From Nesterenkonia xinjiangensis (GTDB lineage Bacteria; Actinomycetota; Actinomycetes; Actinomycetales; Micrococcaceae), in contig NZ_JACCFY010000001.1 in the NCBI RefSeq assembly GCF_013410745.1, positions 1,054,001 through 1,118,000 on the forward strand: a DNA stretch of 64,000 bases, given 5' to 3'. A program made the translations under genes and the position numbers. Each line of letters opens with the position of its first letter. Within the stretch, counting starts at the first letter, position 1. The notes under the pieces were generated by a model. That model made no database searches. It was not told the origin of the DNA and worked only from the letters and a program-made list of their open reading frames with translations. Positions 17,869 through 26,497 of this stretch are shown one piece after another.

Positions 17869-18729
17869 GTGAGCACCGAGGCCCTGGCGCTCGTCCTGAC
17901 CGCGGCAGTCTTCCATGCGACGTGGAACCTGGCGGCCAAGACATCCCGCGGCGACACCACCGTCTTCGTCTGGCTCTATTTCTCCCTGGGCGGGCTGCTC
18001 TGCCTCCCGGTGGGCCTGGTGCAGATGCTCCGCACGAGTGCGTCCTACGGCTGGGAGCTTCCGGGCGCCGCGCTGTTCACGGCTCTCCTGCACGTCGGCT
18101 ATGCGATGCTGCTTCAGACCGGGTATCGGCGGGCCGACCTGGGCGTGGTCTACCCGGTGGCCCGAGGGGTCGGACCGGTGCTGACCATGGTCATCGCCGT
18201 CGGGCTGCTGGGTGAACGCCCGGAGACCTCCGCCCTGCTCGGCGGCCTCGTGGTCATCGGAGGAATCCTGATCGTCGCGGGCCGGCGGCTGTTCGGAGGC
18301 GGGAAGAGGGTCTCCGCGGGGCTCTTCTACGGAACGGCGACCGGAATCGCCATCGCCGCCTACACCGTGTGGGACAGCTTCTCCATGACCCGCCTCGATC
18401 TCGAGCCCATCCTGTACTTTGCGCTCAGCAGCGTCTTCCAATCACTGGTGATGCTGCCCTGGGTGCTGCGCAGAAGGGCCCTGATCCCCGCCACCTGGCG
18501 GATCGACCACAGACTCGTAGGCATCATCGGTGTCCTCTCACCCCTGGCCTACATCCTGGTGCTCTACGCGATGACGACGACGCCGGTCGCCCTGGTCGCG
18601 CCGGTCCGGGAGTCTTCCATCGTAATCGGTGCACTCCTGGCCTGGTGGCTGTTCAAGGAGCCCGACCCGGTGCGTCGCGTACTGGGCGCCGTCGTCGTCT
18701 GCGCCGGGGTGGCGCTGATCGCCGGATGA
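17869..18729 (+). CDS. EamA/DMT-superfamily transporter
   Basis: A 286-aa transporter with ten predicted helices in two EamA repeats; the first contains ATWNLAAKTSRGD and PVARGVGPVLTMVIAVGLLGE, the second ALVAPVRESSIVIGALLAWWLFKE. Such proteins export or import small metabolites in the cytoplasmic membrane; the substrate is unknown. Starts at GTG 17869. The gap to the next MFS gene is about 50 bp, so the two may be cotranscribed. Confidence 0.83.
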   Translation: MSTEALALVLTAAVFHATWNLAAKTSRGDTTVFVWLYFSLGGLLCLPVGLVQMLRTSASYGWELPGAALFTALLHVGYAMLLQTGYRRADLGVVYPVARGVGPVLTMVIAVGLLGERPETSALLGGLVVIGGILIVAGRRLFGGGKRVSAGLFYGTATGIAIAAYTVWDSFSMTRLDLEPILYFALSSVFQSLVMLPWVLRRRALIPATWRIDHRLVGIIGVLSPLAYILVLYAMTTTPVALVAPVRESSIVIGALLAWWLFKEPDPVRRVLGAVVVCAGVALIAG

Positions 18730-18777
18730 CGGGTCTTCTGCCGGCCACAGCATGTGTGGCGGCTCCGATGGGAGAAG

Positions 18778-20013
18778 ATGGGTGCCGTGCGTCCTTCCCC
18801 TCGTCTGTGGCTGATCCTGCTGGTGGCGACCTCCATGCTGGGTCAGTTCTCGGTCAATATGATCCGCCCGGCCACCACCTACAAGGTGGACGCCCTCGGA
18901 GGCGACGCCGGCATGGTGGGCGTGGTGGCGGCCTCCTACGCGATGATCCCTCTGGTGATCGCGATGCCGGTGGGCCGACTCATCCAGCGGATGGGTACCC
19001 TGGCGGGTCTGATCGGCGGAGGTCTGTGCGTGATGGCCGCCGGAGCGGCGGCGATCGCACTCTCCCCGGCCGTATGGGGCGTCGTCGCCGGCAGCGTCAC
19101 CCTGGGCCTGGGACAGCTGGTCTTCGCCATCGGCGGGCAGAGCGCGGTGAGCCGGGCCGCGGATCCGGCGAAGCGGGATGCGGCCTTCGGATGGTTCACT
19201 GCCGGAGTGTCCGCCGGCCAGATGCTGGGACCGCCCGTGGCCGGTTGGATCATCAGCGCACCCGAGGACGTGGAGACCGGCATCGACGCCTCCATCCTCG
19301 CCGGCGGCGCGGTGGCCCTGCCCGGCGCGCTGCTGCTGTTCCTCGCCATGGGGCGGATGCGCGGAACTTCCCGCAGGAGGCCCGGGACGCAGCCGAGGAC
19401 GACGGCCCGCCGGGATGTGCAGAGGGTCTCCACTCGGGCGATCCTGCGCACCCCGAAGGTGGGCTCACACATCGCCTCCTCCGCCGGGCTGCTCGCCCTG
19501 ACCGATGTGCTGGTGGCGTTCCTGCCGCTGCTGGGCCAGCGGGCCGGGCTGAGCCCTTCCGAGGTGGGCCTGTTGCTGGCCCTGCGCGGGTTGGGATCCC
19601 TGGCCTCCCGGGTGCTGCTCGGACTGCTGGTGCGCCGGGTGTCCCGGGAGGTGCTGCTCGTGCTCTCCCTGCTGCTCTCCGCCGTCTGCTTCGCGGCCAT
19701 GCCGTTGACCACCGCGACCGTGGTCCTGGCCGGGACACTGATGGCGGTGGGCGGATTCTTCCTGGGCCTGGGGCAGCCGTTGACGATGACCATGGTCACC
19801 GCCGCGGTCCCCGAGGGCTGGAGCGCCCCGGCTCTGGCGCTGCGCCTGATCGGCAACCGGCTCGGCCAGGTGGTCATGCCGGCCGCGGCCGGCGCCCTGG
19901 CTGGACCCGTGGGCCCGGCCGCCGCCATCTGGCTCGGCGCCGGCGCGCTGCTCCTCTGCGGAGCCGACCAGCTGCGCCACCTGCCACGGGGCGGGCCCGA
20001 CGCGTCCGAGTAG
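18778..20013 (+). CDS. MFS transporter
   Basis: A 411-aa protein if ATG 18778 is the start; GTG 18754 and GTG 18787 are in frame, and GGGAG at 18770-18774 does not settle the choice. Twelve helices, with a weakly conserved A motif (GRLIQRMGTLAGLIGGGL) and the tail helices ending near residue 400. Probably proton-driven export of a small molecule. Substrate unknown. Follows the EamA gene on the same strand. Confidence 0.83.
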   Translation: MGAVRPSPRLWLILLVATSMLGQFSVNMIRPATTYKVDALGGDAGMVGVVAASYAMIPLVIAMPVGRLIQRMGTLAGLIGGGLCVMAAGAAAIALSPAVWGVVAGSVTLGLGQLVFAIGGQSAVSRAADPAKRDAAFGWFTAGVSAGQMLGPPVAGWIISAPEDVETGIDASILAGGAVALPGALLLFLAMGRMRGTSRRRPGTQPRTTARRDVQRVSTRAILRTPKVGSHIASSAGLLALTDVLVAFLPLLGQRAGLSPSEVGLLLALRGLGSLASRVLLGLLVRRVSREVLLVLSLLLSAVCFAAMPLTTATVVLAGTLMAVGGFFLGLGQPLTMTMVTAAVPEGWSAPALALRLIGNRLGQVVMPAAAGALAGPVGPAAAIWLGAGALLLCGADQLRHLPRGGPDASE

Positions 20014-20069
20014 ACGACCTCCCGCTCAGAATCCATGGTGTGCCCCTTGGCAGACGCCGGACGGCGTCC

Positions 20070-20555
20070 TCAGGGCCGCTCCCAGGGCTCGATCTCACCG
20101 GGCACCCCGCGGAACAGCGGGTGGATCGGCACGGTCTGCGTCGGTGAGCCAGGAGAGCCCGATGAGTCCGACCACCCCGGGGACACCAACTCCGGCGAGC
20201 GCCGAGCCAGCTTGGCCTGCAGATGGGCCCATTCGAAGTCCAGCTGACCGAGGGTGACGTCGATCCGCGCGACCGCGCCCGGCCCCTCGCTCGCTTCGTC
20301 CCCGGCGGGCGGCACCGCGATCCGACCGGCGTCGAACCGGTACCCACGCCTGAGGGCCTCCTCGTGCATCGCGGCGAGGTAATCTCCGATCGCCGCCGTC
20401 GGGTGCGGATGCGCGCGGAATCGTTCGAGCTGGGGATGGCGCGTATACCCCCGGGTGCGCCCCAGGAGCACGGCCTGCGCCAGCAGGGCCTCACGCCAGC
20501 AGGCGATCAGACCCTGGCGGTCCAGCGTGGAGGGGTGAAGGGACCAGAGACGCAT
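20070..20555 (-). CDS. Pyrimidine dimer DNA glycosylase family protein
   Basis: A 161-aa protein beginning MRLWSLHPSTLDRQGLIACW and continuing WREALLAQAVL, HPQLERF and ALRRGYRFD, the signature of the Pyr_excise family related to T4 endonuclease V. These enzymes nick DNA at UV-induced pyrimidine dimers. I chose ATG 20555 because the family begins with this motif. It starts 2 bp after the ferrochelatase stop, so it lies at the end of the carotenoid/heme transcript. This association with photoprotective pigments fits a UV-defence role. Confidence 0.8.
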   Translation of the reverse strand: MRLWSLHPSTLDRQGLIACWREALLAQAVLLGRTRGYTRHPQLERFRAHPHPTAAIGDYLAAMHEEALRRGYRFDAGRIAVPPAGDEASEGPGAVARIDVTLGQLDFEWAHLQAKLARRSPELVSPGWSDSSGSPGSPTQTVPIHPLFRGVPGEIEPWERP

Positions 20556-20557
20556 CC

Positions 20558-21781
20558 TCAGGGCACCACCCCGGCGGCCACAGGGCTGAATCCGCGCCGC
20601 ACGTTCTCGCAGCACCCGGGCCGGCAGACGTCGTACCAGGGGCCCAGCTCGGTCAGATGCGGGCGCTCGGAGACCGGCACCGCCTCCATGCGCTCCTGGA
20701 CCAGGTCCACCAGACTGGACACGAACGCCTGGTGCACGCCTGGGGTGGGGGTCCGCACGGCGCGCAGACCAGCCTCCTCGGCGGCCTCCATGGCCTCCTC
20801 GTCCAGATCCCAGAGCACTTCCATGTGGTCGCTGAGGAACCCGAGCGGGACGACGGCGACCGCCTTCACCCCCTCCCCGGGAAGTTCAGCGATGCGGTCA
20901 CACACATCCGGCTCGAGCCACGGCTGTGAGGGCGGACCTGATCGGGACTGGTAGACCAGCTCCCAGCCGGTGCCGTCGCCGGCGACGTCCTCAGCTCGCA
21001 GCCGTCCCATGATCTGCTCGCCCACGGCCAGGTGCTGGGCGGCGTAGGCCCCGCCCTCCCCCAGCCCGAGCTCCTGCGGACCTGAACGTTCGGCGTCGGC
21101 GGTGGGGATGGAATGGGTGGCGAACAGCACCCGGATCTCCTCAGCGGCGAAGCCCTGCCCCGCGAATCCGCGCAGCGCCTCGGCGACGCCTTCGGCGAAG
21201 GGCTGGACGAAGCCGGGAACGTCGAAGAACTGCCGGACCTTGTCGATCCTCACGACACCGGCCAGTCCGGTGTCCAGCACTGCCCGGGCGAAGTCCTCCC
21301 GGTACTGCCGGCAGCTGGAGTAAGAGCTGTAGGCGCTGGTCGCCACCGCCAGCAGGCGGGTGTGACCGGCCGCGGCGGCCTCCTGGACCACGTCCTCGAG
21401 GTAGGGAGCCCAGTTCCGGTTGCCCCAGTAGATCGGCAGTTCCATTCCGCGGCTGCGCATCTCCGCCTCGATGGCCTCGCGCAGCTGCCGGTTGTGCTCG
21501 TTGATGGGACTGACCCCGCCGAAGTGTCGGTAGTGGGTGGCCACCTCCTCCAGCCGTTCATCAGGGATCCCTCGTCCACGGGTGACATTGCGCAGGAAGG
21601 GCAGGACGTCCTCCTGGCCTTCCGGTCCGCCGAAGCCGGCCAGCAGGACGGCGTCGTACTCCTGCGCGGTGAGGACATAAGGGGCCCCTGAGGCGGAGGC
21701 TTCGGTGGCGTGCGGAACCTGGGCGGAGGAGGTGGTGTGCGCATGGGGCGTCAGCGCGGGGTCTCTGGTCGGGTCAGGCAT
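20558..21781 (-). CDS. cpfC: Coproporphyrin III ferrochelatase
   Basis: A 407-aa chelatase. The family motifs are visible: AVLLAGFGGPE near residue 45, FGGVSPINEHNRQL, YWGNRNWAPYLEDV, and FATHSIP with the metal-site His. The C-terminal DVCRPGCCENV supplies the cysteines for a [2Fe-2S] cluster, typical of actinobacterial enzymes, with SSCRQY upstream. It inserts iron into coproporphyrin in the actinobacterial heme pathway. The first 40 residues are low-complexity and an internal start is possible. Other heme genes are absent here. Confidence 0.92.
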   Translation of the reverse strand: MPDPTRDPALTPHAHTTSSAQVPHATEASASGAPYVLTAQEYDAVLLAGFGGPEGQEDVLPFLRNVTRGRGIPDERLEEVATHYRHFGGVSPINEHNRQLREAIEAEMRSRGMELPIYWGNRNWAPYLEDVVQEAAAAGHTRLLAVATSAYSSYSSCRQYREDFARAVLDTGLAGVVRIDKVRQFFDVPGFVQPFAEGVAEALRGFAGQGFAAEEIRVLFATHSIPTADAERSGPQELGLGEGGAYAAQHLAVGEQIMGRLRAEDVAGDGTGWELVYQSRSGPPSQPWLEPDVCDRIAELPGEGVKAVAVVPLGFLSDHMEVLWDLDEEAMEAAEEAGLRAVRTPTPGVHQAFVSSLVDLVQERMEAVPVSERPHLTELGPWYDVCRPGCCENVRRGFSPVAAGVVP

Positions 21782-21861
21782 GGCGGCTGTCCTCTCTGCG
21801 GGCGGTCATGGGCAGGTGGTCGTGTGCAGGTGCGTGTGTCCAGGTGCTGGCCTGCGGGCGG

Positions 21862-22710
21862 TCACACCGCGAGGATGAGCAGGATCGTCAGCGCAGCGCC
21901 CGCCGCGTAGTTGATCCAGAGGAAGTGCCGCCAGCCCCGGTGCGCCTGGGACGCCTCCTCGTCGGTGAGGTGACGGTACGGCAGCGCGGCGGCCAGGTAG
22001 GGCAGCACGAGCAGTCCGGCCAGCGCACCGGGCCATCCGGTGCCGAGCACGAGCACCCCGGCTGCGGCCCACATCGTCAGGGCGAACCTGACCGTCCTGC
22101 GCGCACCGAGCGCGGTGGCGATGGAGCTGATCCCCGCCGCCCGGTCCGGGCCGATGTCCTGCACGGCGCCGAAGGCGTGGCTGGCCATGCCCCAGAGCAG
22201 GAACGCGCCCAGGGCGCACACGACGACCAGGTCGAGCTCAGCGCCCACCAGAGCCAGGCCGTAGGCGGCCGGGGTGACGAAATGCAGGCTCGAGGTGAAG
22301 GAGTCCAGCACCGGGATCTCCTTGGTGCGCAGCGGCGGCGCGGAATAGGCCACCAGGGCGAGGAGACTGATCCCCAGCACCAGCCAGGAGACCGGAGACC
22401 CCCACATGACCAGCACGAGGACGAACGGCAGCACGACCAGCGCGCTGGCCAGCAGCATGGGCCGGTGCAGGCGCGGGGTCAGCAGTGCCCCCTCGGCTCC
22501 GCCCTTGCGCGGATTGGCGAGGTCGGAGGCGTGGTCGAAGACGTCGTTGATGCCGTAGAGCGCCAGGTTGTAGGGGACCAGGAAGAAGACGACGCCGACG
22601 AGAAGGACGACGCCGGCCTCTCCCCCGCCGAGCAGCCAGGCCGCGGCGAAGGGGTAGGCGGTGTTGATCCAGCTCAGCGGGCGGGAGGAGCGCAGCATCT
22701 CAGCGATCAT
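21862..22710 (-). CDS. crtEb: Lycopene elongase, UbiA-family prenyltransferase
   Basis: A 282-aa integral membrane prenyltransferase. The first Asp-rich motif NDVFDHASDL and the second region around GAVQDIGPDRAAG fit UbiA enzymes, and the carotenoid context identifies it as the elongase that adds two C5 units to lycopene to give C50 flavuxanthin-type products. About eight helices. It starts at 22710, overlapping the crtYf stop by 11 bp, so it is in the carotenoid operon. Confidence 0.9.
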   Translation of the reverse strand: MIAEMLRSSRPLSWINTAYPFAAAWLLGGGEAGVVLLVGVVFFLVPYNLALYGINDVFDHASDLANPRKGGAEGALLTPRLHRPMLLASALVVLPFVLVLVMWGSPVSWLVLGISLLALVAYSAPPLRTKEIPVLDSFTSSLHFVTPAAYGLALVGAELDLVVVCALGAFLLWGMASHAFGAVQDIGPDRAAGISSIATALGARRTVRFALTMWAAAGVLVLGTGWPGALAGLLVLPYLAAALPYRHLTDEEASQAHRGWRHFLWINYAAGAALTILLILAV

Positions 22711-23047
22711 GGGTCCTCCTGCGGGGGCTGAGCGGCTCGAGCAGCAGCCACAGTGCGGGCAGCAGGATCACCGCGGCCAGCGGGTAGGCGAAGTCCTCGA
22801 TCGGTGCCAGTCCCACCCGGATCCCGGAGATCCCGTCCTCGGCGTAGGTGAAGAGCCCGACGGCGATCATCACATTGTCGAAGACGGCAGTCAGGACGAG
22901 CAGCACGACCGCGGCGAACGCGCATGCCCGCACCATGCCCGGCGCGTCACCACCTCGCCGAGCCCGCACGGCGCCGACGATTCCGGCGACCAGCGCGGCG
23001 ATCGCCAGGAACACGGCGCACAGCAGCAAGTACGTCGTCGAGGTCAC
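22700..23047 (-). CDS. crtYf: C50 carotenoid cyclase subunit
   Basis: A 115-aa membrane protein with three helices, of the heterodimeric lycopene cyclase domain family. The segment AVFDNVMIAVGLFTYAED and the PIEDFAYPLAA motif are typical of the second subunit. The start is GTG 23047, overlapping the crtYe stop (GTGA). With CrtYe it should close the ends of the C50 carotene. Whether the rings are epsilon, gamma or beta cannot be read from the sequence. Confidence 0.88.
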   Translation of the reverse strand: MTSTTYLLLCAVFLAIAALVAGIVGAVRARRGGDAPGMVRACAFAAVVLLVLTAVFDNVMIAVGLFTYAEDGISGIRVGLAPIEDFAYPLAAVILLPALWLLLEPLSPRRRTHDR

Positions 23048-23382
23048 CGGCGGACACCTCCGCTCATCAGGCGCTGGGCACCCAGGATCAGCACCATGGA
23101 CAGGTGGCACAGGAACAGCAGGAAGAACAGCTCCTCCAGGGGAAGTTCGGGGGCGAGCATGATCCCGGTCATGTAGGGGCCGGGGCCGTGGAGGAAGATG
23201 CCTAGGGAGATCCCGGCGAGGTCCCACGCCAGGAAGAACACCAGCCCGAGCACCAGGACGGCGCCGGCCCGCAGCGGCTCACGGAACAGGAACACCTCGA
23301 AGCGCCAGTCCACCAGCAGCAGGGAGCCCCCGGAGATCAGCAGGGCTGCGAGGTAGAGCAGGCTCAACAGCTCCTCAGGCAT
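23044..23382 (-). CDS. crtYe: C50 carotenoid cyclase subunit
   Basis: A 112-aa, three-helix partner of CrtYf, with DWRFEVFLFREP, FFLAWDLAGISLGIF and the acidic motif LPLEELFFLLFLCH that recurs in all these cyclases. ATG at 23382 lies within the crtI 3' end (8-bp overlap). The gene order crtI-crtYe-crtYf-crtEb is that of Corynebacterium rather than of Micrococcus luteus, where the elongase precedes the cyclase genes. Confidence 0.88.
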   Translation of the reverse strand: MPEELLSLLYLAALLISGGSLLLVDWRFEVFLFREPLRAGAVLVLGLVFFLAWDLAGISLGIFLHGPGPYMTGIMLAPELPLEELFFLLFLCHLSMVLILGAQRLMSGGVRR

Positions 23383-24973
23383 GGGCCACCGCCCCGGAGG
23401 TGCCGTCGGAGCCGTCGGTGCTCCGCACTCCGCCGACGTCGGCACGCATCGCGGTGCGCACCAGCTCGGCACTGATCAGGCACATCGGGACCCCGATGCC
23501 GGGCATCGTGGTGGCTCCTGCGTAGTAGAGCCCCCCGAGCTTCGGCGAGCGGACCGGGCCCCGCAGGAAGGCGCTCTGGCGCAACGTGTGCGCCGGCCCG
23601 AGAGCTCCGCCGCGCCAGGCTCCGAAGTCTCGGGCGAAGTCCGCCGGGCCGATGCTGCGACGGACCACGATCCGTGAGGCGAGGTCCTCGACGCCGGCCC
23701 ATGCGGCGATCTGCTCGATGGACTCGTCGACGATGCGCTCCACACCGGAGTCTCCGGAGCCGTCGACTCCCCCGGCCCCCAGGGAGACGTCGGCAGCAGT
23801 GGGGATCAGCACGAAGAGGTTCTCATGGCCCGCCGGAGCCACGTCATCGGTGGCGCTGGGCCGGCACACGTACAGGGACCGCGGTGGCCCGCCGGCAGGT
23901 CGCCGTCCGGCGATCTCGTCGAATCCACGCTGCCAGTCCTCGGTGAACAGCAGCGAATGGTGCGCCAGCTCAGGCAGCTCGCCCTCCACTCCGAGCAGTG
24001 CGAGCACCGCGCCGGGGCCGGGGTCCCGGCGGCGCCACGCCCGTGCCGACCGGCTCCGGTGTTCCGGCTGGAGCAGCTGGGTCTCCGTGACGTGCATGTC
24101 CGCGCTGGAGACTACGACGTCGGCGGGCAGGAACTCCCGGCCGCCGTCGGCGGTGGTGACGTGCACACCGGTGGCGCGGCCCGCGGACGCGGTGATGTGT
24201 CGCACGCGGCAGCCGGTGCGCAGCCGCGCCCCCTGGCCCTGGGCGACGCGCGCCACGGCGTCGACCACCGCTCTGAACCCACCCTTCGGGTACAGGACCG
24301 ACTGGGTGATGTCGAGGTGGCTCATCAGGTGATAGAGGCTCGGCGCCGCCGACGGGGAGGTGCCCAGGAAGACCGCCGGGTAGCCGAGAATCTTGCGCAC
24401 CTTCTCGTCCTGGGCGTGCCGGGCGATGAACCCCTCCAACGGTTCGCCGAGCAGCCGCAGCAGACGGGGCAGCCGGCGCAGGAGCGTCGGGTCCAGGAAG
24501 TCCCTCGGTGAGGAGAATGTGGAGTAGAGCAGACGCTCTGTGGCCAGCCGATAGGTCTCGGCGGCGGAGTCGAGGTAGGCCTCGAGCGGGCCCGGGGAGG
24601 ATTCGCGGGCCTGCAGCGCCTGGAGCGCATCGTCGGCGGGAAGGTCGAAGGCGGTGTCGTCTCCCTCGAAGAAGACCCGATAGGCGGGGTCGAGTCGGAG
24701 CAGGTCCAGCTCAGCGGCTGCGGAGGTCCCGAAGCGCGCGAAGAAGCGGTCGAAGACCTCCGGCATCAGGTACCAGGAGGGACCGGTCTCGAAGCGGAAC
24801 CCGCGGTGCCGCCACTCCCCGGCGCGGCCGCCGAGGGCGTCCCGGGCCTCGAGCACCGTGACCTCGAGCCCGTCCTGGGCCAGCAGCGCAGCAGTGGCCA
24901 GCCCGGAGAATCCGCCGCCGATCACCACGGCGGTGCGCGGGTAGCGCCGTCCTGGACGTGCCCGTCGGCTCAT
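23375..24973 (-). CDS. crtI: Phytoene desaturase
   Basis: A 532-aa FAD-dependent desaturase. The N-terminal dinucleotide site AVVIGGGFSGLATAALLAQDG and ARDALGGRAG, plus the C-terminal FAD motif LYYAGATTMPGIGVPMCL, are diagnostic. It converts phytoene to lycopene by four dehydrogenations and is membrane-associated. Its ATG at 24973 overlaps the crtB stop by 4 bp. Confidence 0.95.
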   Translation of the reverse strand: MSRRARPGRRYPRTAVVIGGGFSGLATAALLAQDGLEVTVLEARDALGGRAGEWRHRGFRFETGPSWYLMPEVFDRFFARFGTSAAAELDLLRLDPAYRVFFEGDDTAFDLPADDALQALQARESSPGPLEAYLDSAAETYRLATERLLYSTFSSPRDFLDPTLLRRLPRLLRLLGEPLEGFIARHAQDEKVRKILGYPAVFLGTSPSAAPSLYHLMSHLDITQSVLYPKGGFRAVVDAVARVAQGQGARLRTGCRVRHITASAGRATGVHVTTADGGREFLPADVVVSSADMHVTETQLLQPEHRSRSARAWRRRDPGPGAVLALLGVEGELPELAHHSLLFTEDWQRGFDEIAGRRPAGGPPRSLYVCRPSATDDVAPAGHENLFVLIPTAADVSLGAGGVDGSGDSGVERIVDESIEQIAAWAGVEDLASRIVVRRSIGPADFARDFGAWRGGALGPAHTLRQSAFLRGPVRSPKLGGLYYAGATTMPGIGVPMCLISAELVRTAMRADVGGVRSTDGSDGTSGAVAHA

Positions 24974-25863
24974 CCGGCGGACCCCGGTGAGGCCGCCGCC
25001 ATCGCGGAGAGGAGGATGCGGGCCTTGACGTGACGGGGCACAGAGACCCGACGGCCGTGCAGCTCGGCGGCGGACATGCGGCGCAGCCGGGAGGCGAGCT
25101 CCTCGAAGAGCCCTGCGGCGAGCGCGGTCGCCCGCCGAGGCCCCCGTGGCAGCATCGCGATCGCGCGCCGTGCCGCCGTCAGGTCGGCGTCGATGTCGGC
25201 GAGGATCTCGGCCTTGCGCGCCTCTCCCAGCTCCCCGGGGACGGTGCCGGGGAAGTAGGACCGGCCGAGCAGCTGGGCGTCCTCGCCCAGATCACGCAGG
25301 AAATTGATCTTCTGGAACGCGGCGCCCAGGCGCTCTGCACCGGACTCCAGCTGCGTGCGCCGCTCCTCCGAGACCGCGTGATCCTGCAGGAATACCCGCA
25401 GGCACATCAGCCCGACCACCTCGGCGGAGCCATGCACATAGCTGCGGTACTGCTCCTCGCTGAGCGAGTGCACCGGCTCCAGATCCCGGCGCATGGAACG
25501 GAAGAACGCCTCCACGAGCGCATCCTCGATGCCGGCGGCACGTCCGGTCATGGCGAAGGCATGGACGATGAGGTTGGTGCTGAACCCGGTGTGCAGGGCG
25601 GCGAGGGCCTCAGTCTCCAGCGCATCCAGCGCGTCTCGCCGAGCCTGGGACCCCAGCCCGGCCTCTTCGGCCGTGCCGTCGACGATCTCATCGGCGACGC
25701 GCACCAGGGCATAGATGCTGCGGATGCCGGTGCGGGTGCGCCCCGGCAGAAGCGCGGCGGCGATCCCGAATGACGTGGAGTACTCACGGATGACCCGCGA
25801 GGAGGCACACTGTGCCGTGTGCGTGTACAGGCTCAGCGGAGAGCGGTGCGCGCCGTGGGTCAT
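24970..25863 (-). CDS. crtB: Phytoene synthase
   Basis: A 297-aa squalene/phytoene synthase. The helix motif YSTSFGIAAALLPG, the first Asp-rich motif VRVADEIVDG and the second region FLRDLGEDAQLLGRSYFP are present. It condenses two geranylgeranyl diphosphates to phytoene. The GGPP synthase gene crtE, normally in this cluster, is not in the window. Overlaps idi by 4 bp. Confidence 0.95.
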   Translation of the reverse strand: MTHGAHRSPLSLYTHTAQCASSRVIREYSTSFGIAAALLPGRTRTGIRSIYALVRVADEIVDGTAEEAGLGSQARRDALDALETEALAALHTGFSTNLIVHAFAMTGRAAGIEDALVEAFFRSMRRDLEPVHSLSEEQYRSYVHGSAEVVGLMCLRVFLQDHAVSEERRTQLESGAERLGAAFQKINFLRDLGEDAQLLGRSYFPGTVPGELGEARKAEILADIDADLTAARRAIAMLPRGPRRATALAAGLFEELASRLRRMSAAELHGRRVSVPRHVKARILLSAMAAASPGSAG

Positions 25864-26435
25864 GGGGCCGGCTCTTCGACGTCGCTGGCCGCAGGTGCCT
25901 GCCGGTAGAGAGCCATCTGCGGGACCTGGAGCACCAGCCAGGGCGAGAACGCCCAGGGAGTGGCCTCGACGGCAGCCCGGAGCTGCTCCGGACGCACCCA
26001 GACCAGCTCGGCGACCTCATCCGGATGCGGCCGGGGGTCGGGCTCGGCCGTCACCTTGGCGATGAAGACCGGGCAGATCTCATTCTCCACCACGCCCGAG
26101 GCATCCGTGGCGCGGTAGCGGAACTCCGGGAGGGCGCTCTCGACGGTGTCGAGCTCCATCCCCAGTTCGTGGCGGGCATGACGGCGCACCGCCTCCTCCA
26201 TGGTCTCCTCCGGCTGCGGGTGGCCGCAGAAAGAGTTCGTCCAGACGCCGGGCCAGGTACGTTTGGTGAGTGCACGTCGAGTGACGAGCACCTGGCCGTG
26301 AGCAGTGATGAGGTGACAGGAGAATCCCAGATGCAGCGGAGTGTCCGCGGTGTGCACCTGGCTCTTCTGCGCACTGCCGCAAGGCTCCCCGCTCTCGTCG
26401 AGCAGCACGACGTGTCCTGCGGTGACATCCATCAT
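25860..26435 (-). CDS. idi: Isopentenyl-diphosphate delta-isomerase, type I
   Basis: A 191-aa Nudix-fold isomerase that interconverts IPP and DMAPP. TNSFCGHPQPEETMEEAVRR contains the catalytic Cys and the metal-binding Nudix region, and ENEICPVF the catalytic Glu. Starts at ATG 26435 (another ATG follows immediately), close to GAGG. It is the promoter-proximal gene of the carotenoid operon and supplies its C5 units. Divergent from a MarR gene, with a 60-bp AT-rich gap. Confidence 0.93.
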   Translation of the reverse strand: MMDVTAGHVVLLDESGEPCGSAQKSQVHTADTPLHLGFSCHLITAHGQVLVTRRALTKRTWPGVWTNSFCGHPQPEETMEEAVRRHARHELGMELDTVESALPEFRYRATDASGVVENEICPVFIAKVTAEPDPRPHPDEVAELVWVRPEQLRAAVEATPWAFSPWLVLQVPQMALYRQAPAASDVEEPAP

Positions 26436-26437
26436 CT

Positions 26438-26497
26438 GACCTCACATAGCTAACATGGCTAGTAATCAACTTGGCTAATGATAACCGAGAGACCCTC
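26438..26497. promoter_or_regulatory. AT-rich divergent control region of carotenoid operon with TAGC repeats
   Basis: Sixty bases separate the idi and marR starts. They hold several copies of a TAGC/GCTA core: TAGCTA at 26447-26452, GGCTAG around 26457, and GGCTAAT around 26473; TGGCTA occurs twice about 16 bp apart. This marks likely MarR-family half-sites and the overlapping promoters. The region is far more AT-rich than its surroundings. Confidence 0.5.
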
